Source: Cycas panzhihuaensis (taxonomy: Eukaryota; Cycadophyta). Taken from it: a DNA stretch of 64,000 nucleotides. The notes below the pieces were generated by a model. That model had not been told where the DNA came from, made no database searches, and worked only from the letters and a program-made list of their open reading frames with translations. Made by a program: the position numbers and the translations under genes. Location of the stretch: assembly GCA_023213395.1 (NCBI GenBank), contig CM041465.1:193323741-193387740 (forward strand), written 5' to 3'. This document shows, one piece after another, positions 21,000-31,960 of this stretch (position 1 is its first letter; each line of letters starts with the position of its first letter).

Positions 21000-23900
21000 T
21001 GTTTCCTGGCTATCGGGAATGGGTTTTTAGCAAGTTAACTTAGGTAAGTATAGGTATGCTTCTAGCCTTTGCCTTTGTTACTTCTCTAAAAAGGTAAACT
21101 GAAGCATCTATTCTCACTATATAACTGATTAATACATTTAAGTGATCATCTTGCATCTGCTACTTAGTCATACTACTTGACACTATTTTAGCCTATGACG
21201 ATCCATGGGACATGTATCTCCATGGCACTCCACAACCCTCCTATGTACCTCCATGTTGTCCCAAGTATGACCTAGCCCGTGTGATCCATTCACACCCTCA
21301 TCGTCACCTCACAGCTCCTAGTACCCCGCTAGGTGTGATCGGTGTATTCATATCCATTTGCCAGCTTCCTAGGAATCCTACCTCTCTAGTAACCCATTTG
21401 ATCTAGGTCAACCCTTCCATATAATTATCCCCAACCACCTGGACAGAGGGCCAGCCCCTCCTAGGCCTGGGGTACCCTCCTTTAGGGCTCCCAGGCACAT
21501 TTTCTTCTCTTATTTTTTCTTCTATCACTGCACTATGGTAAATGTCACAGTACCATAGTAAACTTCATGGTACAACGAAGTTTACCGTAGGGCAACTACC
21601 ATAATTCTTTTTTTTTAATCTGCCGTGGTAATTTTCACATTTTTTGTGAAATTTCCATGTGGCTTAGTCATACCTCGAGTCTTATCCTAATCTTAATCGT
21701 CTAATTAAGCTAGGGTTAGGTATAAAACCCAAAAAGACTTTATTTTCCCTCTCTTCTTCCATCTATTCTCCTCTCTTCTCCTACTTTCACATGCAATTTT
21801 CTGTAGGAACACACTACAACATCTGAGATACCTATATCCTAGATTAAGATCCACCTTCTTTAGCTTAGATCTATGGTAGTAGTCTTAAGAACAAGCTTCT
21901 CTAAGTAAGGATATGCTCTAAGTCTCACCTCCACACATAATCATTAGGTTTCACCAAGGTTCTCTTCAGATTTCATAGCTCTTGTAGGGATCCACTTATG
22001 AGCCTTATAGATTTGTCCTTTTTTGCCATTTTTTCAGGCAGACCTACCACCAATCTAGCCATAGTAGGTACCACTTCATATTTATTTTATTTTGTTTCTT
22101 TTAGCTTCCCTAAAAGAGATTAGATTACCTTGTATAATTTTCTTTTCATAGTTTTTTCCATCACATATAGGAGGCATCCCCTCCATCATTCGTTATTTGT
22201 CCCCCTACCTTCCTACTCTCTCCTAGTTTCTCCAAGGAGGCTACAAGGAGAGGTCTTAAAAGGGCAATAGAAAGGAGCTAAGGTGGGTTCCACACCCACT
22301 AAGCCTTCTCCTCAAGAGCAACCCCATTCTCCCCTTTTCCTCCTCCTCTCTTATACCTTTCTTGAGTTACCAGGGAGCTCTCAGAAGAAGTCCATCGCTA
22401 GTATCAATGTACACAACCACTTGTTGTGCTAGTTTTAGGCCTAAGTATCTCATATGAGTAGAGATTTTAACCCTTAGTTATGGCATATATTATCTTTAGG
22501 TGTTGGCTTGGTCAAAAGTTGTAAAACATTGCATGTTGCAACATTTGTAACGTCGACAATATTTACAAACCTTGAGCTACCTACTTCTCTTACTATTAGC
22601 TGCTACTTAGGCTATCTCGATTTATTATTCATACACTTGGGGATAGCATGGAGGTATGTACATTAGCGGGTTATCCATTGTGAGGCTAACCATCCACATG
22701 TCTTATCTTGCTTGTATTGGGGAGATTGGAAGTTGTTTTCTGAGTTAGAGATTTACTTTGATTAAAGTGCTTTGCTTGTAACATTTTGGTCACTTTGCAT
22801 CTATATATGTATCTATTTTATATTTTAGAAGCCCCTTGGAAAAGGGTAGAGTACTTTTGTGATTACAAGTTTTAACACATCACTCATGGAGAAGGAAGAA
22901 TTAGTTTAATCTGGGTACGTCTCTTACTTTCTTTTCCTTGGCCATTTCCATTTCTAGCATAGTTTCTTTTCCTTTGTCTTTCTTGCTTTTTTCCTTTTAG
23001 TTCAGAGAAGGTAAGGAAGCCCTAACTCTATAGATCTATGCTATCTATGCATTGGGAAATGAAATAGAGAAGCAAGTGCAGCACAAGATGACATCCTTGT
23101 TTCAGCTGCATAACCCTCTGGGTACACCGCCATCCTCTTTTCATAGCTTTTTTCCCTTTTTGTTTCTTTAAGCCTACTTGCTTGCATAATCAAACATAAA
23201 AGGAAAAGATAAAAGGAACTAATTTGCATCTATTATTTGCATATGCATGATATATTTACATTCTTAGGAAAGAGCATGAGATAGGAACTATACTCTCCCT
23301 CTTTCCGCTTGGCTACATACAGCCCCTTTAGGCTTTGTATCTTTAGTGTGCATGTTGGTGTTTGATTGGCTTGCCTTCTTCATTCCCTTTTCTCTCGTTT
23401 AAAGTGAAAAGAGAGTGAGTACTTATATTTGAGAGTAAACGAGAGTATGTTTGTTGTTTTTTATACACTTCCTTTGTCTCTTGTTTACACATATAACTAG
23501 TTAGATCTCACTTCACCACCACACATCAAAGGTTGACCCCTCCATACATAGAATGGTGAAAGCTTCTTTTGTTATCGTCCTTTACTCCCCTAAACTTGCT
23601 TTAGGTGGGCTAGCCTAGGGAGGATTTGTCCTCTAGCACATCCTCCTCTAACCCCATCACACCCACATTAATTAAATAATCTTGATATCTCCTGCTTTGG
23701 GTTGGTCCTATGTGCAAGGTGGTTGTCCAACACCATCCTTGCAAGTGTGTAACTGATGTGTCACTTGCCTATATATATTCCATTTGTATCTCTTCATCTT
23801 CCATGAGGATCCTTTCCCTCATTTGGTCTTGCCCTTCCCTTCTAGCCATCCAAGGGTAGGAAGACCTGTGTCTTGTAGTTACTCAAGAAACTGAGGATAT

Positions 23901-24109
23901 CCCTCACTTGTACTACCCTCAAAACCAAAATTGAGTTACCTAAAGGGAAGTTGGATGTCATCTGTGGGTCTCAAACCTACATTCTGATGCATAGATGCCC
24001 TGTGTAGGTGATTTCCATCACTTGTTAGATTGACTCTATATTCTGGATCCTTCTGTTGACCAACCAAATCCTAACTAGGTGTAGTTACCATCCCATAGAT
24101 GTGATTCCA
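21000..24109 (+). repeat. 3' LTR of element B (about 3.1 kb)
   Basis: Begins tgtttcctggctatcggg, the reverse complement of the ends of the C and D LTRs (cccaatagctgggaaaca), and ends attcca. The stretch 21,200-21,400 (minus-strand equivalent at 43,215-43,406) and 22,226 onward align with the other LTRs. It contains no supported gene. The junction at 24,109/24,110 falls in the copia A integrase. Confidence 0.82.
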
Positions 24110-25027
24110 CCTTCTATCCTTTTTTGTCCATAAAGAATCCAATAAAGATGCCTTTAAGGGCTTTATCTTGGAGCTTATTTTTATGTTCTTGTAAAATGTA
24201 AGCATAACACTAGAGCCAAAATTTTTGAAGTGGGAGATAGTGGGGGGCTGTCTATACCATATTTCATATAGAGAAGAGCTGAGCTTGGAGGGACTCACAA
24301 TAGTCTAGATAGCCTCTACCTAAAGATAGATAGGGACATTCTTATATACTAGCATAACATAAGCCATGTTCATGATGGTCCTATTCATGCACTCAATAAC
24401 TCTATTCTATTAGGGTGTATCTACAATAATGGTCTAATATTTGATCCCATGATAGTGTAAGTATGATTTAAACTCATTGGAGATGCACTCACCACCATTA
24501 TCAGTTATGAGTATTTTGATCTTGAATCCTGATTTATTTTGCACATATACCTTGAGAGCTTTAAACATAGAAAAACCTTCATCTTTCTTTCCATAAAAAG
24601 TAACCAATTCTTTCTTAGTAAAATCATCAATGAAAATAATATAGTACCACTTTTGTTTAAGAGAAGAGATGGGCATAAAACTGCATATATCTGAGTGTAC
24701 AAGTTGTAAAGGATGGCTAGATTTCCATTAACTATGGGGAAAGGGTTATCTTTAGGATTTATAAATAATACATGTTTCACATTTAAAGGGCTTCGAGGAG
24801 AACCTAGGCATATTAAGAATGGTGGTATATAGTTCTCTTAAGTGATCAATTTTGACATGGCCTATATGAGCATACCATAGGGCTTATTAGGTTAACTTTT
24901 GAGGAGTTAGGGTTGTGCTAAAAGAAAAGTTATCATTACCATAATTGGCTTCAAAGGATGGTGAGCTAGTTAGGTGAAAAAGTTTTCCATCAAGAATTCT
25001 AGTCGCAACCATAACATTTAAAGGAGG
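24110..25027 (-). pseudogene. Ty1/copia integrase of element A (pre-integrase zinc region and catalytic core)
   Basis: Minus strand, right to left. The linker VATRILDGKLFHLTS (about 24,970-25,010) comes first. The zinc-binding pre-integrase segment LWYAHIGHVKIDHLREL...KPFKCETC spans about 24,750-24,890. The core then runs MPISSLKQKWYYIIFIDDFTKK (first Asp) to ILITDNGGECISNEF (second Asp) at 24,434-24,676, and on to the Glu region and the part after it at 24,110-24,298 (YEIWYRQPPTISHFKNFGS, LKASLLDSLW). This enzyme would insert the cDNA. Stops and indels separate the pieces. RT and RNase H of A should lie left of B, outside the window. Element G (47,500-48,350) is a close relative. Confidence 0.88.
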
Positions 25028-25032
25028 ATGAA
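25028..25032. repeat. Target site duplication of element E, left copy (ATGAA)
   Basis: Repeated exactly at 31,570-31,574 on the other side of E. Confidence 0.92.
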
Positions 25033-25374
25033 TGATATGATTCCTACAGGAATTCCTTTATACCTAATCAAAAAACTAAAATAAATAACACAAATAGAGT
25101 ATAAATGGACATAAACATAGGCACTAAAAATTTGCACCAAATGGGCAACAATAATTTCTCATTTAAAACTAGCTTCCTTTACATCCATAAGGCCTTAAAT
25201 AAGCAAAATGGCCATTTAGTCCATGAATCTAATTGGAGAGGTATCCAGCCTTTATTTTCATTTGTGGTCCTAAGTAGACTATGCATACCTTTTAATAATT
25301 AACATTAACGTGTGCTTTTTACTAGTAAAAGTACCTTCACTAGGGTTTTACCAACCACTAATAGTTATGTAATA
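25033..25374 (-). repeat. 3' LTR of element E
   Basis: Starts tgatatgatt and ends gttatgtaata (terminal CA decayed to TA). Same length as the partner at 31,228-31,569. Confidence 0.92.
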
Positions 25375-25390
25375 GGTCCCTTCCCTTGAG
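25375..25390 (-). other. Polypurine tract of element E
   Basis: On the minus strand ctcaagggaagggacc directly abuts the 3' LTR. The purine run aagggaaggga is a normal plus-strand primer. Confidence 0.8.
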
Positions 25391-25880
25391 ATGTTAAGTC
25401 CTCATAGCATAAGAGATGTGGATGTTGCTTGACGAATTCATTTAGTTCCCATGTTACTTCCTCTAGTCCATTACTAGTCCATTATACCAAACATATAATT
25501 TAGAGTTATTCTAAAGGAATGGTTAGGAGTTATTCTTTAGCAAGGATTGGGAGAGTGGTATGTGGAATAATAGACTTGCCAAGGAGCTTTTTAAGGCATG
25601 AAACATAGAAGACATTATGTATCTTGGTGTTAGAAGGGAGTTAAAGGGTATATGCAACTTCCCCAATGTATTAGCTAACCTTATAGGGACTATAGTATGA
25701 AGAAATAAGTTTATGATTTGTGTTATGACAAAGTGACTACTACTTATAAGGTTGAAGGTAAATAGAGGCCATATCACCAATGGAAAAGGTTTGATTAGAG
25801 TATTGGCAGTCGGTAAGTTGCTTCATGTAATTTTGAGCCATGGCTAGATTCTGCTTATGTGTGTTTAGGATTTAGTCCAT
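25391..25880 (-). pseudogene. Integrase C-terminus and chromodomain-like tail of element E
   Basis: The minus strand at about 25,560-25,790 reads, with stops, YTPYKVS-like and IGEVAYTL followed by TKIHNVFYVSCLKKLLG. This is the GPY/F module and the conserved I-H-x-V-F-H-V-S-x-L-K segment of gypsy integrases. Further down (25,390-25,480) LEEVTWELNEFVKQHPHLL resembles the end of a chromodomain, a module that in chromoviruses guides integration to chromatin. The aromatic cage cannot be verified. The 85-codon frame at 25,523-25,780 is a shadow in another frame. Confidence 0.7.
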
Positions 25881-26470
25881 GTCTTGCAATTTCTATTGCA
25901 CCAAGGCTATATACAGGTTGGTGGCCAATATATGGTGGGATGATGGTGGATACCTATAAAGGGCCATGAATGGGGACGTGCTAATTATAGAATGGTGGGA
26001 AGAGTTATACCAATATTTTGCTAAAGCTAGCCAGGAGGTCCATCATTTTTGGTGTTTATATACAAAACAATAGAGATATGTCTAAGGTTTAATTAAATAG
26101 CTCTGATTAATAATCTATCTAAAGGTGGTACAAGGAACTCATATTAAAGGAGGTTCCAACTATATAAAAGAGTTCTTTCTAAAAGGAAGATGTGAATTTA
26201 GGATCTTATTCAGAGACTATAATGAATGGAAAACCATGTAGGTGAAAAATAAATTGGATGTAGATGTCAACTAGGTGGAGGGCTTGGTAGGATACGTAGA
26301 CTAGTAGAAAGTACATATACTTTATTAATTGATCAATTATTACTGAAATAGAGTTTTTTTTTGTTGAGGGTGGAAGACCTATGATGAAGTCTATGGTGAT
26401 ATCTTACCATTTTCCTTATGGGATTTGAAGGGGTTAGAGGAGCCTAGTCTAAGCCTTCATGTCTACCTTA
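25881..26470 (-). pseudogene. Integrase catalytic core of element E
   Basis: The minus strand gives DITIDFIIGLPPS (first Asp), then IDQLIKYMYFLLVYVSYQALHL, HGFPFIIVSE followed by a stop and DPKFTSSF (second Asp region), and NMSSLYHL for the third region. Order and spacing match the DDE core of Ty3/gypsy integrase. Several TAG stops interrupt it. Confidence 0.75.
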
Positions 26471-26478
26471 TTGCATTG

Positions 26479-26685
26479 TCATATATCACATTTTGATATG
26501 AAGGTCATTGTAGAGGATTTCATTTGAGACCAATAAAATTTAGAGGGGATGAAATGATAGGTCTTATCAAAACCTAAGTGACCTCCTAAGCGAGTGGCAT
26601 GGTACTCGATTAAGATACAAAGAATGAAGGAGGAGGATGGATAGATAAAGATGCTATTTTTGTAGAGAAAGTGGGTGTTGTACAA
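26479..26685 (-). pseudogene. Integrase HHCC zinc domain of element E
   Basis: A 68-codon frame contains EYHATRLGGHLGFDKTYHFI...FYWSQMKSSTMTFISKCDI. The two His (H-x5-H) and the first Cys of the zinc-binding N-terminal domain are present; the second Cys region follows a TAG just outside. Confidence 0.85.
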
Positions 26686-27200
26686 AGTCTAATCCTTCTG
26701 AGTGAGAATCTTTAAGGACCACTTACTAAAATTAGGATGGGATTGGTTGTCATCAATTAATTCTTAGAGCCACGTAGTTTGAGGGGAGGGGATGGCTTAT
26801 AAGATGGGCTTAAAGAGGTCCAATAGGAGACAAGAGAGGACATTATCTATAATATTTTCTTTGTCCTTTTTGTAAGATATAGTAAAATTGAATACTTGGA
26901 GGTGATTAAACCACTTTACTTACTCTTCAAAACATACAAGTTGGTCAAGGAGATGACAGAGACTATGGTGGTTAATTAAAATAATGAATTTGGATCCTAT
27001 TAAATATTGACACCACTTATTAACTGCATGGAGGATAGCCTTCATTTCGTTTTAGTAAATTGAAAGGTAATATTTATGGTCTTTTATTGTTTGGCTTTCA
27101 AAGGTAATTAGATAAAAATCCTACATGAGGACAACTCCTAAGCCTATGTCAGATGCATCACATTCAAGTTGGAATAGTTTGGAAAAGTCTAGGGTGGTCA
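26686..27200 (-). pseudogene. RNase H domain of element E
   Basis: The minus strand reads KLFQLECDASDIGLGVVLM (first catalytic Asp), then YYLSIY stop NEMKAILHAVNKWCQYLIGSKFIILINHHSL (Glu region) and VCFEE stop VKWFNHLQVFNFTISYKKDKENIIDNVLS (last Asp region altered to Asn). This is the standard gypsy RNase H following RT. TAG stops sit where Gln or Trp is usual. Confidence 0.8.
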
Positions 27201-28460
27201 ATACAAGGGTGGTGGATATCAACAATTTGAGATGGTTGAAATCATCATCAGTATTAAGGGACCACTAAAAGGAGTCCTTACAAAGTAAATTGGTTAGGGA
27301 TGTGGTAATAGAAGCATAATTTTTAATAAATTATCAAGAAAAGCATATGAGTCCAAGGAAAGCCCATAGTTGAGTGAGAGTCTTGGGGGTGGGCCATGTG
27401 GTGATGGCTAAAATTTTATCAGGGTCCACTCAAACACCTTCTATTGAGATGATATAGCCTAAATATTAAAGTTTAGTCTTCCCAAATTCATACTTAGTTA
27501 GCTTGGCATAGAGTTTATGTTGGGAAAGAAGTTGAAGGGAAATTTTCTAGATGTTGTAGATGGGCAGATATATAAGAATTATAGATAAGGATATCATCAA
27601 AAAAATAATAATAAACTTATGAAGGTGGTGACAAAAGATCTTATTCATTAGGCCTTGAAATGTGGCCAAGGCATTACATAATCTGAAGGGCATAACTTAG
27701 AATTTAAAATGCCTATGGTATATTTGAAAAGTAGTCTTATGACAATTTTTAGGGCTAATAGGGATCTGATAGTAACCTGCTTGGAGGCCCAATTTATAAA
27801 AATGGTGGCCCTATGAATTTCATCTAATATATCATCAATGCAAGGAGTGGGGAATTTATTTTTAATTGTGAGTTTGTTAAGCTCTTAATAATTGATGCAA
27901 AAGGAAAAAAGAGCTATCATTTTTTTGAATAAACATGATGGGGACTATATAAGGACTTTTACTACATTAGATTATTCTCATGTCCATAAGTTTTATTATG
28001 ATTCATTTAATTTCATTTTTCTAAAAGGAGGACTTATGATATGATTATAGGCTAATGGAATTATCAGGGTTTTTAAGCTTGATGGTATGGTGAAAACCTT
28101 CGTCTAGGGGGGGCACTACTAAGAAGTAGGTCAAAGACATATTGATACTTGGTGAGGATGGGTTGGATGTCAGGGTGAGTATTAACTTGAGGTTGAATAT
28201 TATTAAGACAAACTATATAACCAATGCCACTATTTAGTTATCAACTTATTTATTTTAGGGTTAAGAGTTTATTGGGAGGTGGTTGAAGTCTATATACTTT
28301 TTAGATTTGTCCAAAGTGGTCTTTAAATAGAATAAATGAGTTGGAGGGTAAATTATTAGTGTTGTATATGCCTAGGGTTTGGAGCCATTAAACTCCTAAT
28401 ATGGCATCAAATCCACCCATAGAAATGGAATAAGAATCAAAATCTAGTTGGTATGTGCTA
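27201..28460 (-). pseudogene. Reverse transcriptase of element E
   Basis: Identified from the catalytic motif FFDDILIY on the minus strand at about 27,575-27,603, preceded by strand segments and followed at 27,480-27,560 by the H-x-x-H-L-x-x-V-like stretch. The position between protease and RNase H agrees. The rest (27,700-28,080) translates in broken frames with many TAG and TAA stops. It would copy the RNA into cDNA if intact. 28,081-28,460 is the protease-RT linker. Confidence 0.75.
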
Positions 28461-28700
28461 ATTTAGATATGGAGATTTTTAATAAGGCCTATATAATAGA
28501 GTTTGTAATGCCTTGGTAAAGAGTAAGTAAACCTAATTTTAGGTACTATGTATGGGTTAAGTTGTCTGTCTAGGGAGATATCAATTAAGTTAAATAACAT
28601 GCCACTATCAATCAAGACGGTTATAGGGATCTTCTTTAATATACCTTTAATGTGTAGGGGTTTAAGGTAGGGCACATATTAGATAGTTAAAGAAATAGTA
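28461..28700 (-). pseudogene. Aspartic protease of element E
   Basis: A 70-codon frame (28,463-28,675): PLHIKGILKKIPITVLIDSGMLFNLIDISLDRQL. The V-L-I-D-S-G motif followed by x-x-x-N-x-I-D is typical of gypsy retropepsin, with D-S-G at its centre. It is only the N-terminal half of the domain; the rest is out of frame. Confidence 0.85.
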
Positions 28701-31211
28701 GAAAGAGAAACTTTAGGTTCAGGTTTAGGGTCTATAGGAGAATCAACAACATTTGTATTTGGATCTTTATGAATTAAGGTTATAGGATCAATGGTGAGGA
28801 CCATACACTTAGGTTTATAGACCTTTCCATGTCCCAAAAGTCCATTTCTCTACACATTAGATGCAAAGGCCTACTTCTTGACATCGATTAGCTTTGGTGG
28901 TAGTTACTCATTTAGATCCTATAGTTTGTTAAGCTAATATTCATTCTATTATGGGGCATTCAACTATTGGGAAATAATTTTGATGATCCTCCCATTGAGG
29001 TCATGGTCATTATGTGTCTGATAGGCAAGAGTATGGGTACTAGGGTGTATCCCATAGAGAAGTGAAAATGTGCTCGACTGTAAATTTCACTTCAATTGCT
29101 TTTGCAAGGGGGATGTTTTTAGGCACATCTAAATGTGATCTTTGAGGCTAACTATAGATTTTTACTAGTGTGTGTTGATTGAGCTGTATATTGACCTTGT
29201 TCTGAAGAACTTAGAACTCATTGGTGAAAGCTTTGATTGTCAAGGACTATTTTAGTCAAGTGAGCTAGCTAAAAATATTTTAGTTCTACATATCTTCTTA
29301 CTACTTAAAGAAGCTTTTGTAGAACTAATCCCATGATTGATTTATAGGATATTCCCTCTACTACCATTGAAACCAATGATGAGCTTTCCTATCAAGATGG
29401 ATGGATAAAAAGATAAGGTGATCATTAGTCAACATGGGGTGGAGTCAGAAATATGACTCCAACTTACTAATCTAACTCCTTGCATTATCCTTATTTAACT
29501 CTAGATAAAAAATAAGAATGTTGATTTTATAAGGGAAGGGTAGTTATCATGGATAATTTTGAAATGAAGGAGATGGTGGTGTCTATTACTGATTGGTTGG
29601 ACCTATTGAATTTGAGGTACTTGGTTAATAAGCTATTAGAGTAGCTATGAGGATTTTGTAAGATTAATCTTAATATTTGAAAATTCACTTTTTAGGTCTA
29701 TAAATTCTTTTTCATTCTAGTCATTATTATTGTTGAGTTATTCTTGTATGTTATGAAATTTGTCCTTAATAGATATGGCACTAGTTTCAAGTTGTTGGAG
29801 TTTATTAGCCTGTTTGGTTACCATCATTGATTCTGAGAACTAGCTTATGTGAGAGAAGAAGAATGGGATTGTATGAAGTGAGAAGAGGAAGAAAGAATAA
29901 AGTGACAAAGTGGTAATAGATAGGAAGAAGAGGATTTAAAGAAGATAAGGGTTAAGTGAGGGGATAACAGGGGGGTAGGGGTTGGGGTGTTTATAGCCGG
30001 TTGACCCCAAAGTACAATAGACTCACTTGGTGCACCAAAATGAGTATGAAAAGCTCGTCAAGATAGGGTAGGTTAGTTTTAAATGAAGTTCTTTGCCAAT
30101 GGGATCCATAGGTAGCCTAGGTACTAACAAGCATGAAAAATGACTACAAAAACTACCCTAGTATAAAATGACCAGTAGAGCATGCTCATCAAACTAAGGT
30201 ATATAAATTTTAATGCTATGTTTTTGCTATAAAGGAGTACAGAAAGTGTGACTGAGTGGATCTTTTAAAATTTTTTTATTTTTTTTTTTCTCTTCTTTTC
30301 TTTTGTTTTCCTCTCTCTCTCTCTCTCTTCTTCTCTCTTTTTTTTTTTTCCCTCTCATTTTTTAAGTATTTTAAAAATTAGAGTCTAAATTCAAGGAGTA
30401 TTTTAGAAATTGGAGTCTTTTTATTTTTTGGTTTAAATATTATATTATGTACTCTAAAGTAGAAAGTAAGATAGAATATAAATGATACAAAGTGTCCTAC
30501 TAAATACTAGATAAGGTGTGCTTAGTCTTATAGGCCTACGAATAAAATTTTAATAAAGAAATTTAGGGTAGGTAGCTTTATGGTACTAACCACTAACCAC
30601 TGCACTATAAGACATCAGTAGTCGATAGTTTACCTATGCTCAAGTGGATTTGAGACCTAAAGGGGTCTTCCTATATATTGGAAGATACATAGAGGCACTC
30701 TTCCATAGCTAGGTTCTACCTAAGGATTAGTTCATGAGTGTTATCTCTAGCCCTTCATACAAGAGGCAAAAAATCCATGATGTGCTTAGCTAGAATGACT
30801 GATCCCTATGATATTTAAAGACCCTCGGTATAGGGTCTCTTCCTAACTACTTAGAAAGTTGTATAACGATGTTATCTACCTAGGAAGAGAGATGGGAGGG
30901 AAAAAAATGTAGCTACCCAATGGTGTTATCTAACCTTATACTAATAATCTAATGCAAAAATTAAAATAAAAGAATAAAACTAAAAATGGAATATAAAGTA
31001 TAAAGAAAATAGAGTATTAGAATTACCTAAGGTCCCCTTCCCTCACAACTTTTAAGTCATATTAGTATTATTCCCCAATATTCATAGAGAGAGTACTAAG
31101 CAAAGGTCTTTCCTCAATCTTTAGTTAGGTAGAGAGAGTACTTGATATGATAGAAGAAAAAAAAATGATTTTTTTTCCAATCTATTAAACAAGTTCCTAC
31201 AATCATGAACG
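28701..31211 (-). pseudogene. gag and leader of element E (degenerate)
   Basis: At about 28,800-28,890 the minus strand shows a broken zinc-knuckle context (GLCI stop CVEKW, then in another frame GHGKVYKPKCMVL). It places the gag C-terminus just upstream of protease. Further upstream no frame is open for long and capsid motifs are not certain. A pyrimidine/T-rich stretch at 30,268-30,365 lies in the leader. Gag identity rests on position and the Cys/His remnant. Confidence 0.6.
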
Positions 31212-31225
31212 TGGATCTGATACCA
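31212..31225 (-). other. tRNA-iMet primer binding site of element E
   Basis: Minus strand tggtatcagatcca, two bases inside the 5' LTR. The first ten bases equal the 3'-end complement of plant initiator tRNA-Met (tggtatcaga). Confidence 0.88.
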
Positions 31226-31227
31226 GT

Positions 31228-31569
31228 TGATATAATTCCTTCAGGAATTCCTTTATACCTGATCAAAAAACTAAAATGCGGAACATAAATAGACCACAAA
31301 TGAACATAAAAATAGGTACCAAAAGATTACACCAAATGGGTAATAATAATTTCTCATTCAAAACTAGCTTCCTTTGTATCTAGAAGGTCTTAAATAAGTA
31401 AAATGGTTGTTTATTTTATGAATCTAATTAGAGAGGCATTTGACCTTTATTTTCATTAGTGGCCCCAAGTGACCCATTCACATCTTTTAATAATTAACAT
31501 TAGGATCTACCTTTTACTAATGAAAGTACTTTCATTAGGGTTATGCTAACTACTAATAGTCATATAACA
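31228..31569 (-). repeat. 5' LTR of element E
   Basis: Starts tgatataatt, ends catataaca; 342 bp like its partner. Followed by ATGAA. Confidence 0.92.
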
Positions 31570-31574
31570 ATGAA
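31570..31574. repeat. Target site duplication of element E, right copy (ATGAA)
   Basis: Exact match to 25,028-25,032. Confidence 0.92.
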
Positions 31575-31960
31575 TGACATAAAGAGTCTAATTATTTATA
31601 GTTGCACTTAGATCAATTCCATGAGAGACAAAGGTAAATAGGGAGAATAGGTTCTACTTTAGAGTGGGAATATATAAAACATCAACAAGGGTAAATTTTG
31701 GAAGGCCTAGGAGTTTCAGGTGAATCATTCTAAATTTTGCAACTAGTTGAGATGATTTGTAAGCCATGTGTATAACACCACAAACTTCAGAGTCAAAATC
31801 CTAAAAGAATTAGTGATGATAAGTCATATATTGTGTTCCTCCAGTATCCATGATCTAAGATGAAGTATTTGAGGTGGTGTTATTTACAACTCTAAGTAGA
31901 AAAGACAAAAGTAAAAAAGCATAACCACAATGAGCCTCAATATACTTAGTGGATCTATCA
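31575..31960 (-). pseudogene. Copia protease region of element A (tandem unit 1)
   Basis: Minus strand: QYMTYHH followed by FDSEVCGVIHMAYKSSQLV, IHLKLLGLPKFTLVDVLYIPTLK stop NLFSLFTFVSHGIDLSATINN. The L-x-x-V-L-Y-I-P-x-L-x-x-N-L-x-S-x-x-x-L pattern is the standard region between protease and integrase in Ty1/copia. Removing E joins it to VATRILDGKLF at 25,010 in the order found in element G. Tandem copies are at 36,236 and 41,490. Confidence 0.85.

Larger units (their letters stand above)
25033..31569 (-). mobile_element. Element E: complete, decayed Ty3/gypsy chromovirus inserted in copia A
   Basis: A 6,537-bp element with two 342-bp LTRs (25,033-25,374 and 31,228-31,569), ATGAA duplications, tRNA-iMet PBS (31,212-31,225) and PPT (about 25,375-25,390), all pointing to the minus strand. 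Domain order gag, protease, RT, RNase H, integrase with chromodomain-like tail is that of chromoviruses; short LTRs suggest a Reina-like group (inference). All frames are interrupted. The LTRs differ by roughly 12-15% by eye, so the insertion is old. Copia A sequence resumes in register after each end. Confidence 0.92.

Noticed and set aside
21212-21406. 64-codon frame with a minus-strand counterpart at 43,215-43,406
   Set aside because: Both lie in giant LTRs in opposite orientation. Similarity is LTR homology, and the frame shows stop-free length only by chance.
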